A stretch of DNA of 64,000 nucleotides, taken from Trichuris trichiura. Taxonomy: Eukaryota; Nematoda; Enoplea; Trichinellida; Trichuridae. The position numbers were made by a program, and so were the translations under genes. Shown piece by piece: positions 53,401 through 64,000 of the stretch. The notes beneath the pieces are model-generated. The model worked only from the letters and a program-made list of their open reading frames with translations. It was not told where the DNA came from and did no database searches. Positions within the stretch are counted from its first letter, which is position 1. The number at the start of each line of letters is the position of its first letter. The stretch is from the NCBI GenBank assembly GCA_037903355.1, contig JBAJFE010000004.1, forward strand, positions 1,798,001-1,862,000, read 5' to 3'.

Positions 53401-56400
53401 TCTCTATGGTGATATTATACAAACGCCATAAGCAGCAGAGGCGGCAGCATCAGCTACTGACGACGACCAGTTCGGAAGAGCGAGCAAAGCATTAGTTGGC
53501 ACTGTTTACCAATACCAGTATTTTCAACTGAACGGAAAGTGACAAATCGAGAGGGCGCCTATGCCGTCTCAAAGCAGATGTGCCAAAGACCCCTTTAGAT
53601 AGCTGCCGTAATGTTCGAAATACGACCACGGCCGGATCAGTCGTTGTGAGAACAAGCAGAAAGATTGGGCCGCAATTCAGCAATAGCAATGAGAAAAAAG
53701 AAGCTGCCGATGAAGTTCTCTTCCAAGCGAAGAGTGGGCGTTAGGCTGGCAATATACGCTGGCGCGATAATTCCAACTAATGCCAACCAAATTTCCTATC
53801 CGCTAATAAAACCGCGAATTGGCTTCTCAAAGGCGGACGACGTGTTGGGTCTACGACGCCAAGTTGAGAAAGCCTCTCCGCATCGCGCAACCCGTTGGTT
53901 GGCCTTTTGCTTGAACCTATCGCAACTCATTTGTTCCGCCAAGTAATTCAATACGTTCCAAACGTTTACTCCTTCGATGCGGAAGAAGTTGGAATTTTTT
54001 CCCGCCGAAACTTTAATTGCGGTCCGGCTAACAAAGCTTCGCGTGCAAAAAAAATTGTCTGCGAGCGGGGAAACTTAAAGAAGCAAATGGTAAATAATTC
54101 CTAAGTTTAGGTAGCATATTTTGCAAGTTAAAAAAGCTGGTGAAGCCCCGCGTTTAACTGACTCAACTCTTCTCCGTACGAATGAAATACTATTTCGCCT
54201 TTTTCAAAAAATCATATGGTTGACCTATTAAAGTTTTAAACCTTGTAAAGATTGAATTACCTAAAGCGTATCTGCTGCGCCGTTGGAGGCTATGAGGATT
54301 AGTAAACAAGTCGATGGAGGCAGTTGCTGATTGCGTCACAAGCTTTACCTGGCTCTGCTCTTGGCATTAGATTTGTTTACAATCTCGTATGCATAGTAAA
54401 AATGGATGAAATACCATCTTTTCAAATTAAAGCTGTCTGCCGGGCATGCTCGCCGGAAAATAGGTGTAAGGCGGCAAGAGGGGATATACGTAAAATGAGC
54501 AACATTTCTTGTTGCCCTCAAGTCAAGCAATGCGCTTGTCCATTTTTAAATCGATTGCTCTTATCCGCTTCCGGCAAACTTGCCTCCACGTTGGAAATGG
54601 CGCCCTGTTCCTCCCTGCAGCCCAAAAGCTGAACGTTAAATAATAGGCTGTACCCCACGCAACTGCGCTTGTAACCGTAAGTGTGAAAAACTGACTTGCA
54701 AAGCCTGCCTGGCTCTCAAAAAAAGAAACCACGAAATACTACCAGAGTTTTGCCTTTTTTGGTCATCCGCATAGCCTGAATAGACTGGTTAAGTATAGCA
54801 ACAGAATCTCTGAAATAGTTGTCATGCTATCCATTTTTGCTAATGCGCAAAGTTATAATCCATTATTTTTTCCATTTTGCACCTTTGCGAACGCCTAAAG
54901 GGGCCTGAAGGCGGCTGCGCATTAAAAGTGGGACATTCGCGTTACTGCTTCCTCGTGCCGAAGAGTTGCTGATAGCAAAACTTTTTGAAAAGCGTTATGA
55001 AGCTGCTGTAACCTTCAGCGAACATTTTAGGCGTTTATCTATTAAGGGAAAGCTTAAATGCTTGCGTTGGGCCCTGAAAAGAGGGGTAGGAAAAGCTGCC
55101 ATCCGATGCGGAAGGCGTCACACAAGATAAAGTACGTTGTAATGCGGAAAAAGAGATAAACTTTTTATCGGCAATTCAAAACGGCCTCATATTGAACGGA
55201 GGAGTTTCAGTGAATGGAATACCTTTGCTAAGGTTATCGTAAAAGCCGAGATAACTTCACGACGCGTCTGCCCGCGCGAGAGCGCGCAGTTGTTTATTGG
55301 TTAAGAGGGAATCGATGAAGCGTTGATGAATCGAATTTTTGCGCTCATTCGAGAGTACCGCTTGCCGCGTTAATTTACGAGCAGTTATTTTTTTAAATAT
55401 TGCATCCCAGTTTTAAACGCATTGAGTAAAGAGACGATTGGTCGGCATAATGAACTTTATTTAAATCTACATCTTATATAAAGATGAGGAAAAAGTGGGA
55501 AGAAATTTATTCTATTAGTATGTGCATTTCGGCTACTAACAAGGTAGACTTCAGAGAAATGCGTTTTTTCCATGCGCTTATGTTGCACGCGTATGTCTCA
55601 GTCTTTTTCCCGCTCTTTGCTTCCTTCTGCTTCAAGCCGGCTTAGTGCTAATTGAAGTTGTTCTCACCAAGTTTGCTCTTCTCAGCTTTTCGTTAATTTT
55701 AAATAATTCATAATAATCTTAACGACTTATTTTAGTGAATTCAGGTAAGCATGTTGAATATTATAATATTTTTCCAACTCTCCGTCACCTAGCGATAATC
55801 TAACGCACCACCAGATTAGATTGCGTACCAGGGAAATTTCTAATGTTTTTAAAATCGTCGCGAATCAAAAATTCAGTTTTCTTCTAAATTCGATGCCTAA
55901 AATTTTCATAAAGAGAAAAGCGAACCCCATTGTCGCCCCCGTAAATATACTGTAAGTCTATGATGACGCATCTGTAGTCGATAAAGACGAAATTAAGGTA
56001 TCAAGAAAACCGTGTGACCACCGCTTATCTGTTTACTGGCGATTGGCCATCTGTCCAAATTGTGAACAACCAGAATTTTTAAGAAAAAAGCAGATGGTTT
56101 TATTCTGATATGAGGACAGGAGAGCATCTTTTATGAAAACCACTTTTGGCATATATATACGACTGAGACTTTGAAAAAAGGACTTAAAAGACATGTATAC
56201 GAATGCACAAATTTATCCATTACTTCTTCATCATTATTCCTGCTGATATCTTCTGTGTCAGCATAATTAAGTTTTGTCTATTATTTCAAAATAAGCGCAT
56301 TTCAAAGTTCGTATAGATAGAACATGAAGGAAATGCTGCCCTTTTCAAAGATTCAAAAGAAGCTCAGTATAGCGATGTTGACAGTCAAATAACTTTGCTT

Positions 56401-59400
56401 CCCTAATTTGGGCAATCCGTGGAAGCCTGTTGAACTTCACTGCATTTGGAAATTTTTTGTCCTATCCCGCCAGCGACAAGAAGTCTGCAATCTTGCTTAA
56501 CCTATGCTCGCCTGCCAAAAGTGGCGGCGTCATTCTGTAAATCATTTTCCGAAGTTGAAAGCTTAAAGGAGATTGCTATTTTTTGAGCTGCCAGTCACGG
56601 TGCTTGCCTCGCTTAATCAACCAGCAGCGCTCGGAGCAACAAGCTATTAATAATTCGCTGATATTTTTAAATGTGCAAATAATTTTCGGCTTTTAATTTT
56701 TTCAGCCTTTCAAGAACAAACAAGTCTTCTGCCTCGCTCCAACCTTCAAATGTTTACTAAATAAGGCGCATGCAGAAAAAAGATGGAAATTTTGCTTCAC
56801 GCGAGAATGGCTGACATGTCGCTAGGGCAAAGGGCGCCCAGCCATACGCAGGTTGCAGCAGAGTTAGCTCAGTCACATTTAAGCTCAAAGATTGACTACA
56901 TGCCCAAATAAGGAACGCATTAGTTTGAAAATATGGCTTTTTCAGCGCGAAGATGTTAACATTTATGTCAGGACTGCTTTTGGGCACAGTGTCATCAATG
57001 CAGATTTGGTTCGGCAAGTAATATACATAAATGGAGGTTTTGTAAAAAGGTGGCTCCACTGTCGATTATAATAGTTTGGCATACAGGCAGTAACGCGTAA
57101 AGTTGACGTTTTGGGAAAAAAATTAACTTACGCATGCGTTGCATAGGGCAGAACTTGCTCTATTGGAAATGGTTAAACTCATCGCCATTTTTGCAAACTA
57201 AGCTAACAAGAGCTAATGATCTCAGTTTACTATCAACGATTAATCGTAGTAAATATGGAAGCAGTCATACTTCGTTTGCTTGTATTGATTTGGGTGATAT
57301 TGTGCTCCTTTCGCCAATCTGAAAAGTAGCTTTGCCTTTTCGATCTTTTCCGCGCCTTTACCATAAAAGGTAAAGAGAAATACTACTCTTTTCAGTAATC
57401 AGCGTAGCTTTCTCCCTTATTCCTGGTATTTCGAAGCTTTAAAGAAATCAACTCGTTACGCGTATTTGTAAAACCAATACAATCCTATCGTCACGGCGAC
57501 AGTATGAACTAACATGAAACATTTAAGCGTTCAAATACAAGGTAGTACTGAAAACGTTAAGTGAAATTAAGTTCAGCATATTTTGAAAAAAGACTTTTCA
57601 ATTAGTGTGCTGCTAAGCAGCGGAAGTTTCTTGCCGCTACCTGGAATTCCACTTCTTCTTGAGTACTATTGATTTTCAGGGACGGAGCGACCGTTTGGAG
57701 AATGTGAAGGATATGTTGAGTATTATTCATATTTTCGCAGTTTTGTGAAGAATAAAAAACATTGCTATTCAAATGACGAAAGGATAAGCAGTCTCGCCTC
57801 TAATACGCTCGACGGTTTTATCAAACAATTGGTCCTATAATCATGGTCAGATTTCGCGCATTTTCATTTCATCCCGCTGTTTATAATGCTTCGATGATTG
57901 CGCGTCACGTGTGGCTTGTTTTTTATTTATCATTGACTAAACAATTGTTGGGTTGGAATTATACATTCGTTCGCTCCGGAAGATTAAGTTGTCTGATGAT
58001 GTAGTTGAACTATCGATTGACAGTAGACCAATTCAGCAATCAATCCTAATTCGTATCGCTTTAAGCGGAAGCAGGACTCATTGTCCTTTCAAAAATTCGG
58101 TTCGCTGAATGCCTACTGTTTGTAATATCTTGCTTTTATTGCCGAGCTTATTTGTTCCAGATTTACCATTAAAAGCATATCATGAACGTTAGGTACGAAT
58201 ATTTACAATGATTAATGGCATTTATTTTCTCGACACAAAAGCTTAAGTATAACTTCTATAAACGGTTGAGGTCTGATAAAGGGTTAGATTTTGCTTTCTG
58301 CAACTTTGTTCGTTTGGGGACTACACTGAAGCTGTGAACACAGCTTACAGACTTCCAGTTCAATGTTTACTTTGCCTGCTTCACGGAACCTAATGAAAAA
58401 TAGTTCCCATTGTTTGACCATGCATTGAACTCATTTCCAATTTATTTAGAGTTAGCAAGCGTTATCGACTAAAGTCAGCGTTGACGTATTTTCGCTCCGT
58501 TTTAAAAAGAACAATGGTTATTTGATTTAGGAGAATGGGTGAGAACAATGCTAGTCATTTAACTATAGATGATAGGTGACCTATCCTTTAGGAAAAGCTA
58601 TCGAATGTCAAGCTTGTGCATTCAGTAATGGACGCCTCAAGTTCACCAGTGCAAATACTGTCAATGGCTAAAGGATAATCCGCTGAACAGGAAATTATCC
58701 GACAAAGCAGTCTATGAATTGTGATGGGCAAACATATTGTGAACATGCAACAATGGGTTGATGTATGATGGAAACATTTTTACTTGTCTTCGCACATCCC
58801 GCGGCTGCTCAATCATTCAAACCGATTAATTCTTAATATTTTGCCTTCTAAACTTCGTACTGTTGCCGCCTGATAAAACTGAATTAAGCTCAGAAAAAAG
58901 ATTTTGTTTCGGTTTTTCCATTTGCAAACTTTTGCCCAACATATTAACAGTGCAATACTCCTAAGTCTCCTAGGTTCTACATTCTATCCATATTCTTGAA
59001 AGAAGATTTAAAACTATAAAACTTTATGAGAAGTATGAAAACCAGTATGTTGGAATACGTGATGGGCGTGGAGCTACCTATTTCTGCAATTGTAAAAGCG
59101 CTGCCTGAGGCTCGCAGTCTAGCATGTCTTTCGTGACTATAAGTGAAGCAGGTTTGAGAAGATTCATAGACCCAAGTCCGAAATCAAATAATCTATTTGT
59201 TGACGAGTTTTCCTATGTACTCCGTGCTTATGCTGCTAACATTACGAATTGCACCCGTCTGCAGAAAGGCTTCAATTGCGAAGGCTTTGCTAATGACTGA
59301 CGTAGAACTTCAAGCGGCCTTACTGTGCTCAAATCTCACTGAAATGTAAGTAGCGACATGCTTGTGTGCCTGTGGTATTGCACATTGCTTAGAAAATTTT

Positions 59401-60367
59401 AATATCAATAAAAAACTACAACTTCCCCGCTCATCAGCTATCGTAGAACTTCGGCTGACAAGAACAATGATTTTTGTGGATCATACTTTGCTGAAAGAAC
59501 ATGAGATTTTTCTATGAAAACAAAACATCGACTAACAAAAAAATATTGGGGACTCCTGTTTCTTAAACTATTCACATCAGCATATAGGCACAAATTGCCT
59601 GTTAATATCAAAGTATGATAACTAACTGAAGTACCAATGCTACAGCGGGAAAGAGTTCATCAATACATGTCATCGTAAGAATTCTACGTTATTTAATAAA
59701 CTTTTCTCCGCTTGGTTCTCCGTTAGCAGTCCATGTAAATCAGTGGAGGAGAAAATTCCTAAAACGAGCTGCTGATTCTATCGGAATTATCAGTCAGACA
59801 TATAAAGCTCATTAGGAACCGATAGTAGTTTTTTGAATGATTAGACTGCCTAAAATCGATGCTTCATTCATGGGAAGTCTAAACATAGCCTTGGGCCCAT
59901 TTCTAAGGTTAAGTTTTGCGTAAGGTTAAAGTATACAAAACAGCCTAGAGTCAGCAGAGCCTGCAATACGGTTTGGAAATCTAGTCCATGTCGTTCCAGA
60001 ATGTCTAAATACGCACTAAGCTGACCATTATTAACAGATATGGGGTCTTTTATAGGAAGAACTTCTTGTACGAAAAATTTGCTTAATAATATGGCTTAAC
60101 GGCTCTTTTTAGCTTATAAATGCTTTTATGTTACGCCTTAAGTTCTTCTCAACTTCTTATATTTCTTCCTCAAAGTGACGGATACTGAAACGAGCGAGCA
60201 GAAGTATCCGCAAACAATACAGGCTAACAATGTAGACCGGATGCCTTTGATTTGATTGCGCTAATGAAGCTGCAGCTGGAAATAACGGCGCTGGCATATT
60301 TGAAAATCGTTAAGAAACGGTAAAGGATGCCATAAATTCATTGTCTTTGCGATGCCATTAATTGCAA

Positions 60368-60418
<51 letters not shown>

Positions 60419-63400
60419 GAACCTCCGAAGCTGACCCACCTCTCTACGTCGACCACTACCCTACGTTGACCGAATTTTGACCACTTAGTTAGTCCGCACG
60501 TAAATAATATAATATATCCACAGCCTCTTATGTTGACCACCCCCTATGTTGACCAGTTTTCCCCGGTCCCTTGGGTGGTCAACTTATGGGGGTTCTACTG
60601 TGTATATATATGAATGTATACAGAATGTTTTGCAATTAATAGCGCTGCAAAGACAATGAAGGTATCATTACCGTTGCTTAATGATTTTCAGGACCGCTTA
60701 AAAATGACGCTCAAAATGCGTTGATTGTTTTAATTTAATTTAAAAAAAGATCTATTAGTCAACACAGCTTGACTCGTGCAGAACAAACGGGTTCAGAAAA
60801 AAATGAATTCTTGTACCTGCATGAAAAAATGTGGGACTGCTCACCTGCAGCAGAAACGCAAGTTACCTTCAACCAAGTGGACTTGGAGATTATTCCATAT
60901 TAAAGCGGATAAAAGAGTCACTTCCGCTACAACGAAACAAAGTTTCCTTTTTTACGAAAAAGAGACTTGAAAAATGGTCTACCAAACAGCGCAACTTCTA
61001 TGCGCATGCTTTTGCAGATTGGATAATCGTATTTTGCATACATCGTTTGGATATTTTTAAAAGCAAGTTTTCCGCTTCCTTCACATGTCGAATGAAACTA
61101 CTTTGAATTTTTCTTCCTAACAAAGAGGATAAAGACGGTACGTGGTGAGCTCTGAAAGCTTTGTCGTTGAACGATCAGCTAAAAGCGAGATGTTAATCAT
61201 TAACAAATATGGTCCTATATAGAAAGTCTACTTTTTCAATTTTACATAAAGCGAAAATCAGCGCATCTCCACAAGCTCGTTTTTCTACCTTCACGGCCAA
61301 CTACCTGAAGCGCGCGAGCCGTTGACGAGTGATTGCATCGGTATGCTATTCAGTTAACGTGAGAATTTTGACAAGAAAATGAAATCAAGTTTATAAAGTA
61401 TTGGCAGCGGTTCTTGAAGCTGTCAGCCACGAAGTAGCGTTGCAGCTAAAGATAAGGATAAGCTTGAAATGTGGCTTGAACTTTCCAACAAAAAATAGCC
61501 TGTTCAACAGCAGCTGTTACTTTCCTTGTCAAAGAGACTTAACAATCTACCTTGCAAATAAAATTCCTCTTCAAGAAATTCAGTTTGAAAAAAAAATAAG
61601 CTTTCCGAAGCGTCGAATTGTTTTGCAGTTTTAAAGTTTAATCAAAGCAAAATAATTGACTATTCACAACTGCCTAAGTTGGTCAAGGGGGCAAGTCTCA
61701 TTATTTTCCACATTTTATTGGAAAAGTATTGCTTATTTTAATAATATGACACAAATATTGACAGTGACCCAACGTTTATGTAGAAACATGGATTATGAAG
61801 AAGAGGAATGAATAAAAAATGCCAAAAGTAATTGACAAATCATCATCCTTAAGATATCATACATGGATGTGCGTGCTTAGCTATCGCTGGATAGACTTAA
61901 CCGAAGACAGTTTTTCATCAAAAAATTTTTGTTTCGAAGAACCCTGCAACAAAATTTCTTTAAATGAAACTAGAACTTTATCCACGACGCTGGAAAAGAA
62001 TCCAAAGCGAAGCTGCAGGAGCAAACCAGAGAGAAAAAATCAGCGAAAGGAAACGCTATCATTCGATCACAACACGTACAGGCAAAAATTAGCAATAGAA
62101 TTCTGCTTAATCCCACTTGGCAAAGGCAATGGAAAGCTTTGAAAATTTTTTTGAAATCCTATTAATACTACCCTGACAAGAAATGGACTTTCAAAGCTTA
62201 GATAAGATTTGATTTTTACGAAAACGGCGGGAGATGAATGTTTCCAGATTTAAAAAGTAGATTTAAGTTTTCCGCTGAACACTTGCCGAACAAATTATAT
62301 AGCTTGTCGATAGTTAGGGCCATTTCGTAAATTCAAATCTTTCCAGCGATTTTGAGCCAAAGTTTTGATATGCCTTTAAGATTGCTATCTTGAAGGCATT
62401 TCCATTTCCGTTAATACCATAACGACTAGATATGGACGTTCAATGGGGCTCCGTAAGAAATTTTCCATTTCCTACGATCAAAGATGCGCACAAGCGCGGG
62501 TTGGTTTTATAGAATGCACAGCCGTAGCGCAATGGTCGACATAACTTTTTTTCATTGTTCAGCGAAAAAGTTTGTCGCACCGAATCGTTTTCAAATTAGC
62601 CCGTTAAACCCGAGAACTCACTTAAGTGCCCCTTAGAATATGAACGTTTTCTGACCGGAAGCCATTATGAAATCTTTCGAAATCGGAAAATGCCCACGAA
62701 AACCCAATGACATGATTGAAAGCTTTTCACTGGCGACGCACGTGCACTATAAGCTCCTAGCTTGCAAGCGTACTAATAAGCGCAAAGAAGTCTACTTTAA
62801 CTGCAGCTTAAGCTTGTAGACACGAATCCATGCTGACAGCTTTGGAAGCCATGCTATAATTTTCGCTTCGAGCTGTAAAGCATTGTTTGGCTGCAGCGCT
62901 AAATTTAAATGATTAATCTCTGCTTGCATCTCCTCCAAAGTTTAAATGACTTTTAAAGCGGAGGATTACGTTTTATGATTGTACTTTGACATTTAGGTTG
63001 GCGGTATTTATGTTTAGAACTAAAGAAGACGAATGGAACTTTGTTGTCCATTAAATAGCCTATAAACTAAATCGATGCTTCTGGTGAGGACAACGCCGCG
63101 ACAACCCGCTTAAAAGATCGTAACCTTTATTGGGAAGCGAAAATTTTGTTTCTTAAAACCTACAATTGGTCATTTCATCCTAAGGCTTCCCTTCTAACGA
63201 TTAGACAAAAAAGAAAGCGATTTTATTTAAAAAAGGCTTAGGAGAACTTTTTCCATTTTAGTTAAACTTAAAATCAATGCTTTCTGAACGTAAGCGCACA
63301 CATCAAAGAAGGACAACAACTTTAGCATGGAATTGTATGCCTGGAAAGAAAAGGAGAACAAGAACATTGCAATGTTCATCCATAGGCTACCCAAGTTAAA

Positions 63401-63754
63401 GAAGCAAAGATAGAAAAATGTTTCTCGGCAGAATGCTCATACTAGCATATAAATAACACCTTTTCCGGTAAGACATTCACGTTTTAAACTTGTACCGGTT
63501 GAAGTAAGAAGCATAAAGAGGGAAGATGTATGCGTACCTGATTTTACCGCCTGTACGAACACTTGATCATCACCTTCAAAGGTGAGGCCAAAACCGCCTT
63601 TTCCTTTTGTCATGATGACGCATCGATGTCCAATATTGCATATGCTCAGCGCGCCACTGGGTTCCATTACCCAAGGTGGTAAGTGGGCAAGCGTGTTGCC
63701 TACCGCAAACTTCATCCAACAAAGACAAAGATTAGTGTTCTCAATCGACGCCAT
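39096..63754 (-). CDS. PDZ-RGS-C1-DH-PH RhoGEF (LARG/PDZ-RhoGEF/RHGF-1 type)
   Basis: Couples G12/13 signals to Rho. Twenty-six exons: 63538-63754, 53219-53326, 53004-53167, 51621-51701, 51235-51336, 48621-48980, 48455-48556, 47928-48105, 47725-47879, 47507-47659, 47338-47443, 45770-45930, 45402-45620, 42895-43011, 42416-42800, 42210-42356, 42075-42154, 41890-42015, 41713-41830, 41408-41655, 41180-41357, 41039-41126, 40089-40202, 39879-40030, 39654-39821 and 39096-39589, giving 1,506 residues. Domains in order: PDZ (GGFGLTFEGDDQVFVQ, then AGIRQGDRIVKVNGVLVTG); coiled coil; RGS-like (DRLAHLAVFLHYLLS, FRNKRILGLGSVFGE); C1 zinc finger (about 544-593, all eight ligands at standard spacing); DH (ELLHTERTHVRNLKVL, MQRLTKYPLLLESI); PH (IYELAASSFVEKK); coiled-coil tail. 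The C1 domain fits nematode RHGF-1 and insect RhoGEF2 better than vertebrate LARG. The PDZ is split by a 10.2-kb intron. The start ATG has a strong context, but exons further right are possible. Confidence 0.93.
40203..41038. other. RhoGEF intron between PH-end and tail exons (836 bp)
   Basis: GT-AG intron in phase 2. It holds no gene or repeat that I recognise. Confidence 0.75.
43085..44060. mobile_element. Nested MITE block with ~55-bp terminal inverted repeats
   Basis: The left end (about 43100-43160) contains aatgcctaatggtaaacc, and the right end (about 44005-44060) carries its inverse (ggtttgccattaggcat). Inside are two units, each with an inverted aggcttaggct/agcctaag pair and a gtgtcgccac or gatgtcgccac box. 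Related to 8700-9085. No transposase frame. Confidence 0.7.
44090..44350. repeat. Dispersed repeat family E, copy 2
   Basis: Inverse of 11480-11770: gagttttcaggactgacctt, tctctttatcagcgcgtaat, gttgcgagttgaaactgaaa, atagcaaagcgaaggttaga. It runs straight into an (AAT)n tract, as copy 1 does on its other strand. Confidence 0.75.
44357..44463. repeat. (AAT)n followed by (AT)n microsatellites
   Basis: About 20 AAT units (44357-44418) and about 20 AT units (44424-44463). Confidence 0.95.
45931..47337. other. RhoGEF intron splitting the C1 domain (1.4 kb)
   Basis: Lies between the two exons that encode the C1 zinc finger; the last three ligands are on the downstream exon. No gene or repeat recognised inside. 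Confidence 0.75.
48255..48299 (-). ncRNA. Hammerhead-like core (family B, copy 4)
   Basis: CTGATGA, hairpin CGGGTC / GACCCG, AAAGCTCCGGAGTC on the minus strand. Here AGCTCCGGAGT is itself nearly self-complementary and could form a short stem III. Confidence 0.4.
48313..48357 (+). ncRNA. Hammerhead-like core (family B, copy 5)
   Basis: Mirror of copy 4 on the plus strand in the second arm of the foldback. Confidence 0.4.
48981..51234. other. RhoGEF intron 5 (2.3 kb)
   Basis: GT-AG intron in phase 0 between the coiled-coil exon and the RGS-like region. Frames of 60-110 codons occur, but none is recognisable and no repeat was noticed. Confidence 0.75.
51702..53003. other. RhoGEF intron 3 (1.3 kb)
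   Basis: The flanking exons join in phase 0. On the plus strand a 91-codon frame (51925-52200) is continued, after a stop, by another open stretch to about 52340. It looks somewhat protein-like but I do not recognise it. A small missed exon of the RhoGEF is also possible here. Confidence 0.6.
60370..60413. repeat. (AT)n microsatellite
   Basis: About 22 AT units ending at the left terminus of the pogo-like MITE. Confidence 0.95.
60414..60600. mobile_element. pogo/Tigger-like MITE, second copy
   Basis: Inverse orientation relative to 10729-10890. The left terminus reads AGTAGAACCTCC (first C changed) and the right reads GGGGGTTCTACTG. Internal gttgacc/ggtcaac repeats match. Lies in a TA-rich target within RhoGEF intron 1. 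Confidence 0.85.
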
Positions 63755-64000
63755 GGTCAGTGATAAACAGAAGCATTTGCGAACGACTGCCAAACCGTTT
63801 TTTCTATCGAACATACAGATCGATGAACTTATGACAGAATGTCTCTTATGTGGAAAATAAATTTTCCCGCTCACCGTCCCACTCGATAGGCTACTTTGAT
63901 TATGAATAATTGCAATTTTGAGGACTGGCTAAGACGAAACGATTGAATTTTTAAATATGCCCAACTGACTTCCCCTTTTTGCCATTCCAACCGGCACTGA
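63755..64000. other. Sequence upstream of the RhoGEF start codon
   Basis: The RhoGEF frame stays open for about 40 codons upstream of the chosen ATG, so the true start or an upstream exon may lie here or beyond the right edge. No promoter motif identified. Confidence 0.5.

Larger units (their letters stand above)
53327..63537. other. 10.2-kb RhoGEF intron 1 splitting the PDZ domain
   Basis: The donor (TCAG|GTACGC) and acceptor (TTTTAG|GAAGT) join the two halves of the PDZ fold without a gap. Contents: an (AT)n tract and a pogo-like MITE at 60.4-60.6 kb, otherwise unique AT-rich sequence with no frame over about 110 codons and no recognised RNA gene. The long size suggests regulatory content or an alternative promoter, but that is inference. 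Confidence 0.8.

Overview
This is a gene-dense window from an intron-rich animal nuclear genome, most likely a protostome invertebrate. A nematode is plausible, but I cannot name the species. The evidence is seven recognisable metazoan genes, most introns only 46-70 bp long with GT-AG borders, and abundant ATT microsatellites with short inverted-repeat elements. I joined exons by hand. For every gene the summed exon lengths are a multiple of three and the joined protein aligns with its family across splice junctions, so the models are well supported. UTRs and transcription starts are not resolved.

Layout. A MED13 gene (minus strand) runs from its start codon at 17565 down to the left edge; its last exon(s) lie outside the window. 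Its 5.4-kb fifth intron (8260-13672) holds most of the repeats: a Penelope-like retroelement fragment inverted on itself and flanked by a 14-bp target duplication, a pogo-like MITE, and several palindromes flanked by (ATT)n. Next come ZMAT2/Snu23 (plus, 21336-22156), a BMPRII-type TGF-beta type II receptor (minus, 22472-25860), RNF10 (plus, 26969-29599), TAF3 (minus, 30497-34143), SMARCD/BAF60 (minus, 34776-36961) and a 24.7-kb RhoGEF gene of the LARG/PDZ-RhoGEF/RHGF-1 type (minus, 39096-63754). The PDZ domain of the RhoGEF is split by a 10.2-kb intron that fills most of 53.3-63.5 kb.

Function. The genes are not an operon or pathway. By family they cover the Mediator kinase module (MED13), TFIID (TAF3), SWI/SNF remodelling (SMARCD), the spliceosomal tri-snRNP (ZMAT2), ubiquitin ligation (RNF10), BMP-type signalling (the receptor) and G12/13-to-Rho signalling (the RhoGEF).

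The most unusual things are: hammerhead-ribozyme-like cores in two distinct repeat families with compensatory stem changes; a conserved 22-bp box shared by several otherwise different palindromic repeats; the self-inverted Penelope-like insertion; a type II receptor kinase whose glycine loop and DFG glycine are altered; a GC-AG intron in ZMAT2; and a diverged ~450-bp tandem duplication at 38.1-39.0 kb. I found no convincing wholly new multi-gene system.
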